NCBI GenBank assembly: GCA_004380135.1
Contig: QXCR01000126.1
Span: 43,581-107,580, forward strand
DNA from: Stemphylium vesicarium
Lineage: Eukaryota; Ascomycota; Dothideomycetes; Pleosporales; Pleosporaceae
Direction of reading: 5' to 3'
DNA: 64,000 nucleotides
The position numbers were made by a program, and so were the translations under genes. Under the pieces are notes generated by a model that saw only the letters and a list, made by a program, of their open reading frames with translations, was not told the DNA's origin and did not search any database. Within the stretch, counting starts at the first letter, position 1. The number at the start of each line of letters is the position of its first letter. Positions 33,875 to 44,898 of this stretch are shown here, in pieces.

Positions 33875-35023
33875 ATGACTCGCACCAGGATCCCACGCAA
33901 CGCTGGTTCGGAGGTAACCCGCACTCCAACCCCTAATCTACCGCCCCCATATACCTGGACAGGTACGCGGCCCACGTTGTCAAGGTACGTCACGTCTGTA
34001 GCTGGGTCGGACCAACGAGCTTCTCGTAGCAGCCCATCCACTCTGTTCTCAACAACCCGAAACTTGACCAATATCAATTTAGACTCACAACTCACCAGAA
34101 ACAACAGATCAGAGCTCATCGCTACCAGCATCATTCTCGTTGGGCCGAAACAAACACCATTCCACATCCACACCAGCCTTTTGATTACACAATCTTCATA
34201 CTTTCGCGCTGCGCTCACCGGCCACTTTCTCGAGTCCACAAGAAAATGCATAACGCTCGAAGACGTTTCCATCGAGCACTTTCAGCTTCTCACATCATGG
34301 CTTTACAGCTCCATCCTACCCACACCTTTTAAGGATGGAAAACCCGCATACTACACCCTCGTCCACATCTACGCCCTCGCAGACCGCTTGGCGCTAGAAG
34401 GTCTGCGCAACGCAGTTATCGACGTAATAAGTGACTGTGCAGATCACACCAACAGTGTATTAACACCCTCCGATACAGTCGCATTGTACGAAGATATCCG
34501 CGACTCCGCACCTTTGCGCCAGCTCGTTCTCGATCTCTTTGCATTCAAAAAGACGGATCGATTACTAGAGAGTCATGCAGACTGGTGGCATGAAACGTTT
34601 CTTCGCGATTTGACTGTCCGGCTGAAGCGGCCGTGCCAACAAGCGCTCGACCGGCATAGACTGCGCATGTGGTGTCCCGAGTCGTGGCATACGACGCGGG
34701 CGTGTGAGTATTGTAGGATGCTACTACCACCGAGAGTTGGGGCGGTGGCCTGTGAAGACTGCTGTGTCATATTCTGTACGAGGTGTGTGGAGGGCGGGAT
34801 TGCCATGGCTGGGTGGGATGATGGCCACCGGGTGCGGATCGATGTTTCGGGGGAGGATGGTAGGGCGCGAGCAGATGATGAGGGTGCTGCCATTGCAAGC
34901 CCCATGAAGACTAGGAAAGCGAAGAAGTGGGAGGCTTGTAAGCCGTGGAGGGGCGCGAGGTGTGCGCTTTATCACGAGCATGCAGAGACGGAAAGATGCG
35001 GAGATGTGTTTCTGGGCCGGTGA
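33875..35023 (+). CDS. BTB/POZ-domain protein with C-terminal Cys cluster
   Basis: An intact member of the fungal BTB superfamily. From the ATG at 33875 it is 382 aa; the frame stays open to 33821, so a spliced upstream exon is possible. The BTB fold is in the first half: IATSIILVGPKQTPFHIHTS, LLITQSSYFRAALTGHFLES, then IEHFQLLTSWLYSSILP and the helix HIYALADRLALEGLRNAVID. After APLRQLVLDLFAFKKTD the protein carries a cysteine cluster: CEYCRMLLPPRVGAVAC, EDCC and FCTRCVEGG, i.e. repeated C-x2-C pairs that probably bind zinc, and a further His/Cys tail (CALYHEHAETERCGD). This second domain is unlike the two decayed BTB genes at 17-19 kb. Role unknown; BTB plus zinc modules often act as ubiquitin-ligase adaptors or transcription cofactors. 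Confidence 0.75.
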   Translation: MTRTRIPRNAGSEVTRTPTPNLPPPYTWTGTRPTLSRYVTSVAGSDQRASRSSPSTLFSTTRNLTNINLDSQLTRNNRSELIATSIILVGPKQTPFHIHTSLLITQSSYFRAALTGHFLESTRKCITLEDVSIEHFQLLTSWLYSSILPTPFKDGKPAYYTLVHIYALADRLALEGLRNAVIDVISDCADHTNSVLTPSDTVALYEDIRDSAPLRQLVLDLFAFKKTDRLLESHADWWHETFLRDLTVRLKRPCQQALDRHRLRMWCPESWHTTRACEYCRMLLPPRVGAVACEDCCVIFCTRCVEGGIAMAGWDDGHRVRIDVSGEDGRARADDEGAAIASPMKTRKAKKWEACKPWRGARCALYHEHAETERCGDVFLGR

Positions 35024-35379
35024 AAGATAGACGGCTTAGCTTTGATTATGGGTGTTTGGGGTTGTATTACAGCGCTTTTTAGCATGTCATGTTCCTTCAC
35101 GCTGTTGAGAAGTTTGCAGACCACATCCCGGTTCTTGGTGCAATATATTGGTTACATTGATGGTGCTTCTAGTGTCTGGCAGCGACGGTGAAATGTTTGC
35201 CACGCAGAAGCCCATCTTTCCTTGTGAAATACCCCTGCCATGAGAGATATAACAGAACAAGATGACTTTTTTGACTACCATCCAAGTCCTCTTAAGAAGG
35301 CTTTCCGAGAAATAAGGTAGTCCCCGCAAGAAGCGCGTGCAGAACATGCCTCGCATATCCAATAGGATACACTTTGAGA

Positions 35380-36484
35380 CTATTTGGCGCCATCGGCATT
35401 CGCCTGTCGGACTGATCGCCGTCGAGGTGCATTTCCAGTCCCCCGTATATAGCTTCCAGACTGTAAAGAAAGAAACGCTGATGAAGGTGTGGTCGGCTCG
35501 GCCGCGGGCTTCTTTGCGCCCTTTTTGACTTTCTGCGCGATGCCTCGGGTGGTAGGTTTCGACTTGGGCTCTTGTACATCCCCTTCAACCTTTCCTGGGC
35601 GGGCAGCCCTCGCTGTGGTCTTACTTTCCAACACCTAGGATTTCATCAACTGTGCTCCGGCGAAATATTTGACCCATTTTAAGAGAACTTACTGATATGC
35701 CGACATCCCATTCGGAAAGATCAGATGGACAGTCCGAAAGACTCGAAGATGGAGTAGGACTCCAGATCTTTGACTGAAGGCTCTTGGTAGGAGTGACGGG
35801 ATAGGAGCCTTGACTCTGGGCAGTAGGTAGAATGGTCTGCTTCATGGACGGACCGGAGGGCGGACTGATGCTTTTGGGCAAAGACTTGTCGGCTCCAGCA
35901 TCTAAATTTGAAATCCGACAAAGTTCGCAGCATTCCTCAATTGTCAAATGAACGTCGTTTGCCCTGAAAATTACGTTATCAGCTTTTCTTTTAGGGGAAA
36001 CAAGGGTAAACCATCAATAATGGTAGAGAGAAATGATCAGTGTCAACGTACTTGCTTGCGATCAGGGCGCCCTCAATCTTGCCGATGAGATGCTCTCTAT
36101 CCACGCGATCGCGGAACAACTCATCACAGCGCACGATGACCGTTCTTCCCTTTTCCTTGAAATCTGAAGCAAATGCAAGAGTTTTGGTCTCGTCTGCATT
36201 CTTGGGCTCTGGTAGTATAATATCGTGCGCGGGTTGCTGATCATCGGGATCTCCTTCACTGTCACTAGATGCCATCGGAGGCAAGGGTGTTGGAGCCCGG
36301 GCTTCCGAATCATAGCAGTCAAATTGGCGATACACTGAATGCGTCAGTCATTTGTCACTTCTATGTTGTGCGGATTGCGCTTACCTCCCACGTCGTCGGT
36401 AAAGCCTTCTGAGTCCCAGCTGTAGGTACCGTCATAGAATTTGCGCGAGCGCTCGCTGAGGGCTTCGGCAGCGGGAAGTGGCAT
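35380..36484 (-). CDS. Uncharacterised protein, 302 aa
   Basis: I do not recognise it. Four exons join in phase: 36484-36385, 36334-36052, 35963-35693 and 35634-35380, with GTAAGC/GTACGT/GTAAGT donors. The N-terminus MPLPAAEALSERSRKFYDGT is followed by YSWDSEGFTDDVG, an acidic Ser/Asp stretch (SSDSEGDPDDQQ), and a compact, probably folded part KGRTVIVRCDELFRDRVDRE then IGKIEGALIASKANDVHLTI, with three cysteines in IEECCELCRIS. The second half is Ser/Pro-rich and ends in a basic, probably disordered tail with KPTTRGIAQKVKKGAKKP and APRRRSVRQA. Composition suggests a nuclear protein, possibly chromatin-associated; that is inference. HPC2 lies upstream on the same strand, about 870 bp from this gene's start. 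Confidence 0.7.
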
Positions 36485-37353
36485 CGTATCGGTAGTAAAA
36501 ATATCGATTAGCTTTATGCTCACGGCCTAGGTATAGAGTTGACTGTCTTGCGCGTGAGTGATTTGGCAGGGAAGGCGCGTATCTGGTACTCCTTAGAACG
36601 ATGTGAGAAGCCGAACGACGAGGAAGCGGCACCGGTGAAGAGACAGCAAAGGCTGCTTCAAGACAGACACCCAAGCAGTCTCAGAGGTAGAGCTGGTTGA
36701 GAAAGAAGCCTCGAGGTGGAAGGTGCACTCACCGCTTTAGGTAAAGGCAAACGCGACTGCGAACTACCGATTACCTCTCACTGCTGCCCCTATCGGGGCA
36801 ATGGGGCAGTCACTAACCGGGCTCCAATTTTCCTAATTGCAGGTCATAGCCCAGGGCAGCCTTCAGGGATTCCCGATTGAACAACCGTGCAATACTCATA
36901 CCGTTGGGCACTGGGTGAATAGCGAACAAAACCTAACCACCGCATTCGAGGCCTAAAAAATAGCGACTGGAGCGCGAAGGTCTTAGAACAGCATACAGGA
37001 AATGAAGTATCGAAAGTGGCATTTCTATAAACTTGAAATCAACAGAGTCGTAAGACAGCAGTGCCCGCTCGTATTCCTAAATATGCAAACGCCTTCCGCC
37101 TTTATATCCTGCTGGCTGGCATTTCGCAACGTCCGCTTTGGGTATCGTACAAGTAATTAATCAGATACAGAAGAATGAGAGAGACTAAGCTGTCGCGACA
37201 TATCTGGGGGGAAATTCTCGTAAGGAAGGAACCCCAGTATACCTGCGAAGCATCGATAGCCAGCGTAGTAACGAGATGCTCTAGTGGGGTAGATCAATAC
37301 CGTCTGAGATGGTAGCCTTTAAAGGGTACTCGGCTCGACAAAGCGTTCGTGGC
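36485..37353. other. Intergenic between orphan gene and HPC2
   Basis: About 870 bp with no gene. It must hold the orphan gene's promoter and the HPC2 3' region. Small antisense frames only. Confidence 0.45.
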
Positions 37354-39270
37354 CTACATAGCATTTGTCGGGCCTGCCGGATTAGAAGGCATCGCAAGAG
37401 GCTGCTTGGTTGCAATAGTCTGCGCAAGAGACTCCCGTGCTGCCTTCTCTTGTTCCATGGCGGCACGGTCAGCCTTGGTCACGCGAGGTTTACGGACAGT
37501 TGAGCCACCACGAGAACCAGGTCCTCCGCCGCGTCCACGGCCACGGCCTGATGTCTCCCCACGTACTGTGCCACCGCGTCCACGTCCACGTCCACGCCTA
37601 ACGGTACCATCGGCCCTGCAAGATGTTAGCTCAAGTCGAATTGGAAAGACGTCGGTCACATACCTCTCCACGGGTTGCTTTTCCTCGGTAACAAGTGGGC
37701 CGCTGTATACAAAAAAGCCGTCTTTGGCCATAAGTGCTTGCTGCTCCCACGCCAGCTCGGTGTCGTCGATGAAGTCATCCTCTTTGTCGTAGTCTTCTTG
37801 TTTTCTCTTTCTCCGCTTCTTGCCCCCGTTCTCTTTAGCTGATGTCTCATCGTCCATGCCTCCCATCTCAACATTGCTTTCGTTCTCCGACAGGTCGACA
37901 GACTGATCATCATTTGACCCGCCGCCTGCCGCTCGCTCCAGTGCGGCACCAGCGGCTGTAATTTGACGTTGGCGCTCTTTACGGGCCGCGATGCGGGGAT
38001 GGAGAGCGGCAAATCCGTACTTTTTTTCAACTTCTTGCGCGACGTTGATGGTTACGTTGTCACGTCCTTTCAAATCAAAGTGAAGATAAATGTTTGTACC
38101 CTGTGTCTCCGATGCACCGTTGGCATTCGCAACGGGACCAAAAGGCGTTCCTGACAGCAGACCGCTACCTGTAGGTAAAGGTGGCGGAGCCTCTTTTTGA
38201 CGCGCAGCCTTGTTGGGTGGCGTGGGGGCATTGGATTGCGAGGGCGTACCCGAAGTCGCAGAATTTGACTTTGCCATGGGGACAGAGACTGGCTTGGCAG
38301 GCTCGGAGTCGATATCCATGGGGGTCGGTACTGATGCTGTAGGGGCGTACGTTTGGGCCTGCGTCATTTGCGGGACTTGCGGTTGCTGTTGTTGGAGCTG
38401 AGGTGGAAATTCCTGTGAAGGAAGGACCGAGGCCGGCCGCGTGGAGAAGGCAGCAGGTGATACAGGTGCCGAGGTGACGGACGTCTGTTGCGAAAGTTTT
38501 ACGGGGTGCGAGTAGAAAGAATTGCTGGCAGAAGGCGGGTCAATAAGACTGGTGATGGATGGGGAAGCACTCGCACGGTGATTGAGGGGAGGCGAAACGG
38601 GGGGTGGCGGCGCACTTGCTGCAGGCTGTGGTTTCGATTCGAAGATACCACCACGAATGGGATCATATCGCTGGCCTGAGCTCGAGGGTCGTGGTGTTGA
38701 AGGTGCAGCGCTGATGTGGGATAAGTTCGGATTGCTGTGGAGCGTGGGCTCCGTGTTGCTCATCACACGAGGCGGCTGCGCAACAGCAGGCGGCTGCTCT
38801 GGTTGTGGGATAGGCGCCGGCTCACTGGGTCTGCTTTGTGGTGTAGGCGACTGCTGCACAGGCGGTTTCTCATCGTTGACCTGTGGAGCTGGAGAAGGAG
38901 CTGCCTGTGCCTGTGCCTGTGCCTGCGCATGTGCATGTGCGTCCGACGCCTTTGTCCTTCTTTTACGTTGCACGGGGGCAGCATTTGGGTCTTTCGGCTC
39001 GGACTTGCGAGGCTTTCGAGTTTTCTTCTCAGGCTCAGGCGCACTTAGATCTTTTGCCTTTGGTTTGGGACCTGGCTTCTTTCGTGGTTGGCCGCTCGCC
39101 GTTAAGCCTCGCCCATGTGTCGCGGGAGATGCATTTGCAGGGGTTGGCGTGCTAGCCCCAACACCAACACCACCTGCAGATGCGCGAACCGTCGACGTCG
39201 GCGTGCCCTGCTCAGGCGAGTGTGGGGGCGAGCTTAGACTGCCCGGCGAAGACGCATCATCTACGTCCAT
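37354..39270 (-). CDS. HPC2: HIR complex histone-chaperone subunit, HPC2/ubinuclein family
   Basis: Subunit of the HIR complex, which deposits H3-H4 independently of replication and represses histone genes. The diagnostic Hpc2/ubinuclein (HUN) segment is YDKEDDFIDDTELAWEQQAL then GFFVYSGPL, near residue 510-540, after an NLS-like KKRRKRKQ. A second conserved block, TNIYLHFDLKGRDNVTINVA and EKKYGFAALHPRIAARKERQ, precedes it. The first 370 residues are low complexity (Pro/Ser/Ala, with an alternating HAHAQAQAQAQ run encoded by a GT/GC-rich microsatellite near 38903-38945), and the C-terminus is an RG-repeat tail (RRGRGRGRGG). The frame is open throughout, but a 48-nt GTATGT...TTGCAG intron (37616-37663) is likely and in frame: 622 aa if spliced, 638 if retained. 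Confidence 0.88.
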   Translation of the reverse strand: MDVDDASSPGSLSSPPHSPEQGTPTSTVRASAGGVGVGASTPTPANASPATHGRGLTASGQPRKKPGPKPKAKDLSAPEPEKKTRKPRKSEPKDPNAAPVQRKRRTKASDAHAHAQAQAQAQAAPSPAPQVNDEKPPVQQSPTPQSRPSEPAPIPQPEQPPAVAQPPRVMSNTEPTLHSNPNLSHISAAPSTPRPSSSGQRYDPIRGGIFESKPQPAASAPPPPVSPPLNHRASASPSITSLIDPPSASNSFYSHPVKLSQQTSVTSAPVSPAAFSTRPASVLPSQEFPPQLQQQQPQVPQMTQAQTYAPTASVPTPMDIDSEPAKPVSVPMAKSNSATSGTPSQSNAPTPPNKAARQKEAPPPLPTGSGLLSGTPFGPVANANGASETQGTNIYLHFDLKGRDNVTINVAQEVEKKYGFAALHPRIAARKERQRQITAAGAALERAAGGGSNDDQSVDLSENESNVEMGGMDDETSAKENGGKKRRKRKQEDYDKEDDFIDDTELAWEQQALMAKDGFFVYSGPLVTEEKQPVERYVTDVFPIRLELTSCRADGTVRRGRGRGRGGTVRGETSGRGRGRGGGPGSRGGSTVRKPRVTKADRAAMEQEKAARESLAQTIATKQPLAMPSNPAGPTNAM

Positions 39271-40720
39271 GGCGCAGAATACGGGAATGGTCGAATGCGC
39301 AACAAGAGGCCCGAAAGCTTTTTGAGGGCCTGTAGATGGCTACACAATCCGGAAGACGCAATATCCAGAACAAAGGCAGCGAGCGAGGGTAGGGCCGGAT
39401 GGTGCTGCTGGGGAGCGGACGAGTTTGCAGACTCAACACCAAAAATGGGTGGATAGCGGGACTACTGGAATAGCTGGCAAGAACACCAAAGTCGACGTGC
39501 AGCCGAAAGCCGACCCGGGGGCAGTGGCTAAAGAGCGTAGACTGACGGAAAGGAACACCAAGATTCGATGGCTAACGAGAGATTGATGACAGCGGCCCCA
39601 GCACACGCGGTATCGATGGAAAGGGTGGCAGCAGCAGCAGGGGAAAATTGAATGGAAAAGGGAGAGAGAGGGAGAGAGCAACAGAGGAAGAGAAAGTGCG
39701 AAAGACGACTTCAGTCGTGCTCGGGGGCTCCAGGGCTTCAAGTAGCCATGAGAGCGATTTGGGACAGCAGCGGGCCAAAGCTTGGGTTACGACGAGCCCT
39801 AGAACAGAAAAACAGTTTACGCCAGAGCAGTCGACGAGTCCGGGGGCGCCCACTGTGAATGAACCCTGGCCTATGCCGGCTGCTGTGTTAGGTCTCAGGC
39901 GTATCAAACATGACATGATGGCATGTACCGGCGCCCATGGTCGGCCTCTACCGAGCTGGAACAGCGACATTTGCAGCTTGAATTCCATGCTGGCGGGCCG
40001 TGGGCATAGGCCATGTTCTTCAGTCGGCTCATCTACTTATCTACTGGCAAGAAAGTTGCGCAATCCCGTATTCTTTTCCTCGTTCATTGCACCATCATAC
40101 ATCCGACGTACCAGGAGGCGCATTAGCCGCTTGACGTTGATTGCCGGCTGCACATGCGCGTCGCCACAAGCAGCGTGCGCATTCAGTCTTGGAAGCCCCA
40201 GCGTCCTCCACGGCCATTTATGAATATTCGTCAAGCCAGCTTCTGCCGCCGTCCTTCGCGCGCCCCCCTCCCTCGCCAGGCGACAGCTTCATGGATAGTC
40301 GTTCCACGGTTCCTGCGGTTTGGGGTGGGCTGCATGCCTGATCGAGTCCGTGCGCTCGGATCAGTTGCAGGGGTCCCTGATTTGCTGCAAAAAGCATGGC
40401 GTTACCGATCCAGGAACGCTTCCAACTCCCCGTTGAACCCGGCGAACTAGCCCGTCAACGCACCCCTCTTCGCACTTCACACTTCACACTTCACGCACAA
40501 ACAATCTCCATCAACAGAAAACACCATGCTTTTGTAACTTTGATAACAGCTCGAGGTATATATGCACAAGCATCCAACCATGGTAGATGTGACGCGTAAA
40601 CTCATAGCCCTTTTGCAGTCCTCCAAACTAGGACCCACAGAACAAACTCCAGAAACACCGGCACATCGAAAACGCCCCGCACAGTATGCGAATATGAATA
40701 CATATGTTCCTCGTGTGCGA
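39271..40720. other. Intergenic, long HPC2 5' region
   Basis: About 1.45 kb. The left part is HPC2 leader and promoter, with purine-rich GGGAGAGAGAGGGAGAGAG near 39660-39678. Overlapping frames on both strands at 39572-40223 and 40141-40599 have no domain. The right end is the NOP56 3' side. No gene seen. Confidence 0.4.
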
Positions 40721-42494
40721 TCACGCCTTGCTCTTCTTCTTCTTCTTCTTCTCACCGTCCTCCTCCTCACCGTGTTTCCGCTTCTTATCCTTCTTGGACT
40801 TCTTCTCAGAAACATCCTCGTCGGCATCCTTTTTGGACTTCTTCGCCTTCTTGTCCTTCTTTTCCTTGCGGAGAGCCTGCTCAGTAGCCGCTGCAGTCAC
40901 GCCGTCGGCCATCTCGACATCCTCAGTAGCAGTTGCCGTGGGGTCTTCGATGCCAATATCTGTCATGACCGAGTTCATGGCGGCCTGCATGACCGCAGAG
41001 TTCTTTGCGGGTGGAGCACCAGAAGCATAGAATTCAATGCGCTCGTCCACTTGGCGCTTGAGAGCTTCACCAAACTTGGATGTTGGCGTTTCGGAGAAGT
41101 TGTCAATCCTTGAGGCAATAGAGCACTTGTTGGCAAGGAAACGAGAGATTCTTCCCTTTGACTTTTGGCCAGTGCGTCCAATGAAAGAGCTGTGGTAGAT
41201 CAAACCATATTTGGGAGTCTGATGCGAATTAGTAAAAGCCCAGAGAGAGAGAGAATGTGTGTGTGTGCATAGTCTACATACGTTTCCCTTGGTCTTCAGA
41301 GCTCGGAAGAGGGCCTTCTCGGCGCCAAGAATCTGCACGGTACTGGCAGGGTACTTGGAAAGGTTCGTCAAAGAACCTGCCTTGGAAATCAGCCTTGCGC
41401 CGACCGTGTCACCGATGAGCGCAGCCAGGTTGGGGGCGACCTGGCCCATGCGGCTTCCAAGGTAGTTGCTAAGCTGCTTGCGGTATGCGGCCAAAGAAGC
41501 TGTCCGCTTAGCGAATGCCCTAGAATGATGGTCAGCTTGTGCTTTGTTCGTAGCTGGTGCAGTCCTTACATGACAATCTCCATGTCGGCCTCGGAAAGAT
41601 CGCGTCCCATGGATGTTCGGGCAGCATTGATGATGGCTTGCGCAATGCTCTCATCGTCGTCGACGACTGCCGCAAGATCGTGTAGGTCGTCGTCGCTCAG
41701 CTTAGACTTGTCGCCAATCTGAAGAACAACCTTGGCATATTGCTCGTTGCTGTTGACAATCTTCGCAAGTTCAGGGAAATGCCAGCCTGCGGGTTGCGTT
41801 AGCACATGCCTCTCATCCGTGTCACACAGGAGTTATTCACCATAATTTTCGCGCAGGCGCATGCAGAAGGTATTGAGATCCTTGTCAATCTGGTCGAGCG
41901 TCGCGATGGCTTGGATGATGTGGTTGTCCTGCTTCTGAACGCTGAACTTGACCTTGGACCTAGAGTAGGCGTGGCCCAGACCCAGAATCGAGCGGTCGAT
42001 GTCACCGGGTTGGAGTTTCTTGGGCAAATTAGCATGTGGCGCACAAAGGTAATCTGTAGTCGTTTGCGTACCTTGATCAGTTTGCCACTGTGCTGGCGGA
42101 GGCCGCGGAGCAGATCAGACACGACTTCCGAAGTGTCGCTGGTCTCGCATGCGAGATTGGGAAATGCAGCCTTGATGCTACCCGCAAGGTTCTTCTCGCT
42201 TACACCGAGCGTAATTGTCTTCTTTTTTCCTGCCTTGGGGAGGTTGGTTTCGAGAGTGGCCCTCAGAAAGTCAGACATGATGCCTTCCGAGACGTCGTTG
42301 ATCTCGGCGAGAGCATCTTGGGTGCCCTGGAACGGCGCAAGGCCGACGAGCTCAACCGTCTTTCCGAACTTGTCAAGGTCTTGCGCGGCTTTCTGCACTT
42401 CCTGCAGGCGATTGCCAATAGTGTCGGGTTGGATCGAGACCTTGAAGACGGCATAGCCGACGGGGCTCTCATGGAGGAGGTAATCTACGCTCAT
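40721..42494 (-). CDS. NOP56: Box C/D snoRNP core protein Nop56
   Basis: Core protein of box C/D snoRNPs that guide rRNA 2'-O-methylation in the nucleolus. Five exons: 42494-42072, 42018-41841, 41786-41570, 41519-41282 and 41218-40721 (517 aa). The N-terminal domain starts MSVDYLLHESPVGYAVFKV, typical of Nop56 rather than Nop58. The coiled-coil and Nop domains have LGLGHAYSRSKVKFSVQKQD, NTFCMRLRENYGWHFPELAK (rebuilt by a splice), PNLAALIGDTVGARLISKAG, NLSKYPASTVQILGAEKALF and TPKYGLIYHSSFIGRTGQKS. The C-terminus is a Lys/Asp/Glu-rich nucleolar tail ending KKKKKKSKA. Intron 4 (41219-41281) contains a dinucleotide run (ACACAC then CTCTCTCTC in the sense strand). It is divergent from CCT6. Confidence 0.96.
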
Positions 42495-42788
42495 CGTGGG
42501 GTTAGTTTAGGGGCGCGCAGAACGTGCGAAGAGCGTGCGCGACGAGCTGAGTCGTGAAGTGGAATGCGCTGGCAATTCCGCTGTCGGGATGTATCGCGGT
42601 CGAAGAAGTTCGAGCTATGCGAAAAAGATTATTGCACGGCGGCCCGAGCTCTCGTAATCTTGGCATCGCGGCCCGCTAAGAAATCTGAGGAGGGACGCGA
42701 CAGGCAACGCGGAAACAGCATTTTGCCCCGCAATACTGCATTTGCTTGATTATTGCACCATTCGATACCCGCATACCATTTGTTCAGC
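42495..42788. promoter_or_regulatory. Shared upstream region of NOP56 and CCT6
   Basis: 294 bp between divergent starts of two growth-related genes, so both promoters must lie here. No TATA box stands out. No individual site can be assigned from sequence alone. Confidence 0.55.
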
Positions 42789-44898
42789 ATGTCAGCCGCA
42801 CAGCTTCTCAATCCCAAGGCCGAGTCGAGAGTTCGTGGTTTCGTCACAGCGCAGCGGGCATGGCTAACCGTACACAGAGGCGCGGGGAAGCTCTTCGAGT
42901 CAACATATCGGCCGGAGAGGGCTTGCAGCAGGTATGGAATAGCTAACTGGGGAGATGGAACACATTCTGACATGCAAATTAGGTGCTGGCTTCAAACCTG
43001 GGACCCCGCGGAACACTGAAGATGTAAGAAACGACAAGCGGTCTATTAGGAGAAAGACTGACATTGAAAAGGCTCGTAGATGGCGCTGGAGGAGTATGTC
43101 CTATCGTACTGCCCTCCCGGGATCTGCTAACCGGTTACACAGATCAAGCTCACGAAGGACGGTAGCGTCCTGCTGAAGGAGATGGTGAGTGACTGCATTG
43201 CAACTGAAATTGCTTACGACTAACAGCTTGACAGCAAATCCAAAACCCCACTGCCGTATGTTACACTCCCTCCGCCCATGATGCGCGACTCAAATAAGCC
43301 AGGTCATGATTGCACGTGCGGCAACAGCACAGGACGAGATCACAGGCGATGGCACAACTTCCGTGGTACTGTTGGTGGGAGAGCTGCTGAAGCAGGCTGA
43401 TCGCTATATTGCCGAGGGTCTTCACCCTAGGGTAATAGCGGATGGCTACGACATCGCGAAGACAGAGTCACTGAAGGTATACAAAGCCACCGCCTGCGTG
43501 TTGGACACAAGCTGATTCAATACAGTTCCTCGACGAGTTCAAGCTTGCAAAGGAAGTCGACCGCGAGCTCCTGCTATCGGTAGCCCGAACATCGTTGTCG
43601 ACCAAGATCAACAGCTCGCTCGCAGAGCAACTGACCCCCGATATTGTCGACGCAGTCCTTGCCATCTACCAGGCACCCGCGAAGCCCGATCTACATATGG
43701 TGGAAATCATGACCATGCAACACCGCACCGCTGCAGACACACAGCTCATTCGGGGACTTGCACTAGACCACGGCGCGAGGCATCCAGACATGGCCAAGCG
43801 GGTGGAGAACGCATACATCCTGACCCTGAACGTCAGCTTAGAGTACGAGAAGTCGGAAATCAACTCGGGCTTCTACTACTCAAGCGCGGAGCAGCGCGAG
43901 AAGCTCGTCGAGAGCGAGCGCCGCTTCGTCGACGAGAAGCTAAGGAAGATTGTCGAACTGAAGAAGGAAGTCTGCGGCAACGACCCCAGCAAAGGTTTCG
44001 TGATAATAAACCAAAAGGGTATCGATCCCCTCAGTTTGGATGTCCTCGTCAAGAACGGCATCTTTGCGCTGAGGAGAGCGAAGAGAAGGAACATGGAACG
44101 TCTGCAGCTCGTTTGCGGCGGTACTTCACAAAACAGTGTCGACGACATGACGCCAGACGTCCTCGGTTGGGCAGGCTCTGTGTACGAACATCAGCTGGGC
44201 GAGGAGAAGTACACCTTTATTGTATGTTGACCTATCTGCACTCCTCCGACACGTATACTCACAGCATACAGGAAGATGTAAAGGAACCAAAGTCAGTCAC
44301 GCTACTGATCAAAGGACCGAACTCGCACACCATTGCCCAGATCAAGGACGCGGTTCGTGACGGCCTAAGAAGTGTTTACAACATGATCGTGGACGGAAGC
44401 GTCGTTCCAGGCGGCGGCGCGTTCCAGGTCGCATGTGCTGCCCATCTGGAAAGGGAGCAGTTCAAAAAGACGGTCAAGGGTAAAGCGAAGTGGGGTGTTT
44501 CGGCTTTTGCTGATGCGCTACTTGTTATCCCCAAGACTCTGGCTGCCAACTCTGGCCATGACATCCAAGACTCATGTAGGTCTCTTGAATCCATCCCAAT
44601 ACTCCTGTACTCACAAAATTATAGTGGCTGCGCTGCAGGACGAGCATGCCGAGGGCAACGTCGTTGGCCTGAACCTCGCAACTGGAGAAGCCATGGACCC
44701 CACTCAAGAAGGTGTCTACGACTCTTTCCGGGTACTTCGCAACAGCATAGCGTCTGCTACTGGCATCGCCTCCAACTTGTTGCTGTGTGATGAGATGCTG
44801 AAGGCACGACAAATGGTAAGAAGTGGAACGACTGCTGCCATGACATAGCGCTAACTTTTGGATAGGGACGAGCACCAGGACCTGGCGATGATCAATAA
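42789..44898 (+). CDS. CCT6: CCT/TRiC chaperonin zeta subunit
   Basis: One of eight subunits of the cytosolic chaperonin that folds actin, tubulin and WD-repeat proteins. Eleven exons join in phase: 42789-42830, 42878-42931, 42983-43023, 43072-43093, 43143-43184, 43235-43255, 43303-43476, 43526-44221, 44272-44575, 44625-44815 and 44866-44898 (539 aa). The first six exons are 21-54 nt long and together encode MSAAQLLNPKAESR, RRGEALRVNISAGEGLQQ, VLASNLGPRGTLKM, LVDGAGG, IKLTKDGSVLLKEM and QIQNPTA, the CCT6 N-terminus. Then come the ATPase motif DEITGDGTTSVVLLVGELLK, LHMVEIMTMQH, LDHGARHPDMAKRV, KGFVIINQKGIDP, ALRRAKRRNMERLQLVCGG and SVVPGGGAFQ. The last 10 codons give GRAPGPGDDQ. The micro-exon start means ab initio prediction from ORFs alone would miss the N-terminus. 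Confidence 0.96.

Noticed and set aside
39572..40223. Overlapping long frames on both strands
   Set aside because: Low-complexity promoter and leader DNA of HPC2; no motif on either strand.
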